IMG/VR virus record: IMGVR_UViG_3300036766_002267
Location: 1 to 42,230 of that record
Reading direction: 5' to 3' (one strand)
Source of the DNA: a virus
DNA length: 42,230 nucleotides
The stretch's first letter is position 1. Each line of letters starts with the position of its first letter. This document shows positions 40,624 to 42,230 of this stretch, in pieces. The position numbers were made by a program, and so were the translations under genes. Below the pieces are notes generated by a model. The model saw only the letters and a list, made by a program, of their open reading frames with translations. It did not search any database and had not been told where the DNA came from.

Positions 40624-41439
40624 ATGGCGGCTTCGACCTACGACGAGGCGCTGCGGCGCCTGCTCGTCCACGAGGGCGGGTACACCAACCACCCGTCCGA
40701 CCCCGGCGGCCCGACGAACTTCGGCATCACTATCGCGGACTACCGCAAGTACGTGAAGCCCGGCGCCACGGCGGCCGACGTGCGCGCCATGTCGGTCGAT
40801 GAAGCAAGGGCGATCTACCGCAAACGCTACTGGGATGCACAGCGTTGCGACGAGCTGCCGGCCGGCGTCGACTACAGCATCTTCGATTACGGCGTGAATT
40901 CTGGAATTGGTCGCAGCGGCAAGGTTCTCCACCGCGTCGTTGGTCTTCCGGACAACACGAGTGTTGTGACCGACGAAGTCCTCCGGGCCGTCGCCAAGCG
41001 CGACCCAAAAGCCGTGATCGTCGCGATCAATGAAGAGCGCCTGGCCTTCCTCAAGCGCCTGAAGACCTGGCCGGTGTTCGGAAAAGGGTGGGGCGCACGC
41101 GTCACCGCCGTTCGGGCGGTGAGCCTGCGCATGGCAGGCGAGAGAGTGTTGGTGCCATCCGTTGTCCCGTCGGACGCGCCAATTCCCGGCAAGGGTGCGG
41201 TGCTGGCGCCGGCCGGCACAAAGAAAGTCATCGTCGGCACTGGCACGGCGGGTCCCATCGCTGCCGGCGGCAGCTTCTGGGATTGGGTCGCGGCTCATCC
41301 CTGGGAGACCGTGGCGATCGGCTGTGGCGTCGGCGTTGCCGTGGGCGGGTCGATCTATGCGCTGAACCTTTGGCACCAGCGTCGGCAGGAAGGTGCGATC
41401 CCCGAGACGCCGCTCGTCCCTGAACTCAAAGCCGCCTGA
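40624..41439 (+). CDS. Endolysin, glycoside hydrolase family 108
   Basis: The 271-residue protein begins with the GH108 muramidase signature: HEGGYTNHPSDPGGPTNFGI, with catalytic Glu17. The second part has VDYSIFDYGVNSGIGRSGKV and the helical peptidoglycan-binding region. The C-terminal part adds a Pro- and Gly-rich linker and a hydrophobic segment (ETVAIGCGVGVAVGGSIYAL) that could anchor it in the inner membrane until lysis. It should cut the glycan strands of peptidoglycan. No signal peptide is seen, so release probably depends on the holin pair that follows. Confidence 0.92.
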   Translation: MAASTYDEALRRLLVHEGGYTNHPSDPGGPTNFGITIADYRKYVKPGATAADVRAMSVDEARAIYRKRYWDAQRCDELPAGVDYSIFDYGVNSGIGRSGKVLHRVVGLPDNTSVVTDEVLRAVAKRDPKAVIVAINEERLAFLKRLKTWPVFGKGWGARVTAVRAVSLRMAGERVLVPSVVPSDAPIPGKGAVLAPAGTKKVIVGTGTAGPIAAGGSFWDWVAAHPWETVAIGCGVGVAVGGSIYALNLWHQRRQEGAIPETPLVPELKAA

Positions 41440-41456
41440 TCAAAGGAGACAAAGCC

Positions 41457-41837
41457 ATGGTGATGGCCGTCATGCTGTTTGCAACGCTCGTCGCAATCTA
41501 CGCCTTTTGGATTCGCCCAATCCTGCAATCGCGCCCGGCGTTCCGCGAACTCTACGATAAGGAAAAGAGCGTTTTCGGCGCGCTGCGCCAGAAGCTCAAG
41601 GGCATCAAGCAGAAGCTCTCGTCCGCTATCGTGATCATCGCCAGTGCCGCGGTGACGGGCTACGACTTCTTCGCGCCGATCGTGAGCGGTGTGGATGTGA
41701 GTGGTCTCACGTCCAGGGTTCCGTCATGGGCCTGGCCCCTGGTCCTGATCTCCGTGACGGCGCTGTTCCAGTTCCTGCGCAATCTCGCCGACAAGCGGCA
41801 TCGCGACGAGGCGTCGAACGTCGGGCAGGAGGCATAG
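41457..41837 (+). CDS. Membrane protein, possible holin or lysis accessory
   Basis: The 126-residue protein starts at the ATG at 41457 with GGAG 8 nt upstream. It has an N-terminal hydrophobic segment (VMAVMLFATLVAIYAFWIRP), a charged middle (KEKSVFGALRQKLKGIKQKL), and two further hydrophobic segments (SSAIVIIASAAVTGYDFFAP and WAWPLVLISVTALFQFL). Three membrane segments in a lysis cassette fit a holin-like or antiholin-like protein, but no family is recognised. Confidence 0.65.
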   Translation: MVMAVMLFATLVAIYAFWIRPILQSRPAFRELYDKEKSVFGALRQKLKGIKQKLSSAIVIIASAAVTGYDFFAPIVSGVDVSGLTSRVPSWAWPLVLISVTALFQFLRNLADKRHRDEASNVGQEA

Positions 41838-41840
41838 GTT

Positions 41841-42230
41841 ATGTGGACCTGGCTTGCGAGCCTCATCGGTGGGCCCGTCGTCAGCGGCCTGATCAATGCC
41901 TACAAGGCCAAGCTCGATGCTGCCAACACGCAGGACCGCATCGCGGCCGATCTCGCTGTCAAGGAAATCGAGGCCGAGATCGACGCGCGCAGGCAGGCGT
42001 CCGCCATTGTGATCGCGGAGCAGGGCCGATGGTACACGGCCGTCATCCGCCCGCTGCTGGCCGCCCCCGTGATCATTTATTTCTGGAAGGTGATTGTCTG
42101 GGACAAGGTCCTGGGATTGGGAACGACCGATCCAATCACCGGCATGATTGCTGATTGGACCGGAATGATCATTACCGCCTACGTGGGCGGGCGATCGATT
42201 GAGAAGGTCGCTCGGATTTTCAGGCGGTAG
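41841..42230 (+). CDS. GTA-type 3TM holin
   Basis: The 129-residue protein matches the GTA_holin_3TM pattern: MWTWLASLIGGPVVSGLINA, a charged helix (DLAVKEIEAEIDARRQASAI), and EQGRWYTAVIRPLLAAPVII, with two further hydrophobic segments (VIIYFWKVIVW and TGMIITAYVGG). It should make lesions in the inner membrane so that the endolysin can reach the wall. The stop codon is the last bases of the window. It starts 3 nt after the previous stop. Confidence 0.85.
   Translation: MWTWLASLIGGPVVSGLINAYKAKLDAANTQDRIAADLAVKEIEAEIDARRQASAIVIAEQGRWYTAVIRPLLAAPVIIYFWKVIVWDKVLGLGTTDPITGMIADWTGMIITAYVGGRSIEKVARIFRR

Noticed and set aside
1-42230. tRNA genes or long att direct repeats at the prophage ends
   Set aside because: None was recognised. 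Serine integrases use very short cores, so no long repeat is expected, and the host flanks are outside the window.

Overview
The window holds what looks like one almost complete temperate siphovirus prophage of about 42 kb in a GC-rich alphaproteobacterium. The best host guess is Hyphomicrobiales (Rhizobiales), near Bradyrhizobium or Rhodopseudomonas. The reasons are the DUF2924/serine-recombinase operon, the DUF6362, DUF6441 and DUF3489 proteins, a tail tip like that of the alphaproteobacterial gene transfer agent (GTA), and one copy of a palindromic repeat resembling those scattered through Rhizobiales genomes (33002-33045). These assignments come from recalled family patterns and visible motifs; no database search was run. 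No att site, tRNA or host flank can be seen. The window starts and ends on stop codons.

Left end, 1-2376, leftward: a tightly overlapping four-gene integration operon (small protein, DUF2924, large serine recombinase, HTH protein). Next, 2526-4707, rightward: an unrecognised two-gene cassette whose genes overlap by 41 nt. Its second protein joins a Cys cluster to a C-terminal winged helix. It sits where a lysogeny-control or accessory/defence cassette would be expected and is the least explained part of the window. Then 4820-14298, rightward: a sigma-like factor, small proteins, a Sak4-like ATPase with a probable SSB, a Cas4-like Fe-S nuclease, an SF1 helicase, a large Toprim primase/helicase and several small phage proteins. 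The 3' end of the primase gene is overlaid by a dense array of 9-bp repeats (12969-13270) with a 26-bp perfect inverted repeat, a good candidate for the phage replication origin.

Middle, 14299-19480: a TauE/SafE-type membrane transporter on the minus strand (probable cargo), two tandem ParB-domain/DNA-methyltransferase fusions of the same architecture but different catalytic motifs (TSPPY and DPPY), and three minus-strand genes headed by a DUF3489 protein.

Right half, 19582-42230, rightward: the late operon in classic order. It runs small and large terminase, gpW-like joiner, portal, S49 protease with an internal in-frame scaffold start, decoration protein, capsid protein E, connectors, tail terminator, tube, tail chaperone, tape measure, four GTA-like tail-tip proteins, DUF2793 fibre, endolysin and two membrane proteins. 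The tail chaperone has a textbook -1 frameshift site (29552-29558) followed by a strong hairpin, giving a G/G-T pair whose downstream half has no start codon of its own. The head is lambda-like and the tail tip is GTA-like, so the virion is mosaic.

No CI/Cro-type repressor was recognised. The control of lysogeny is therefore open, with the 2526-4707 pair, the sigma-like factor and the minus-strand DUF3489 group as candidates.
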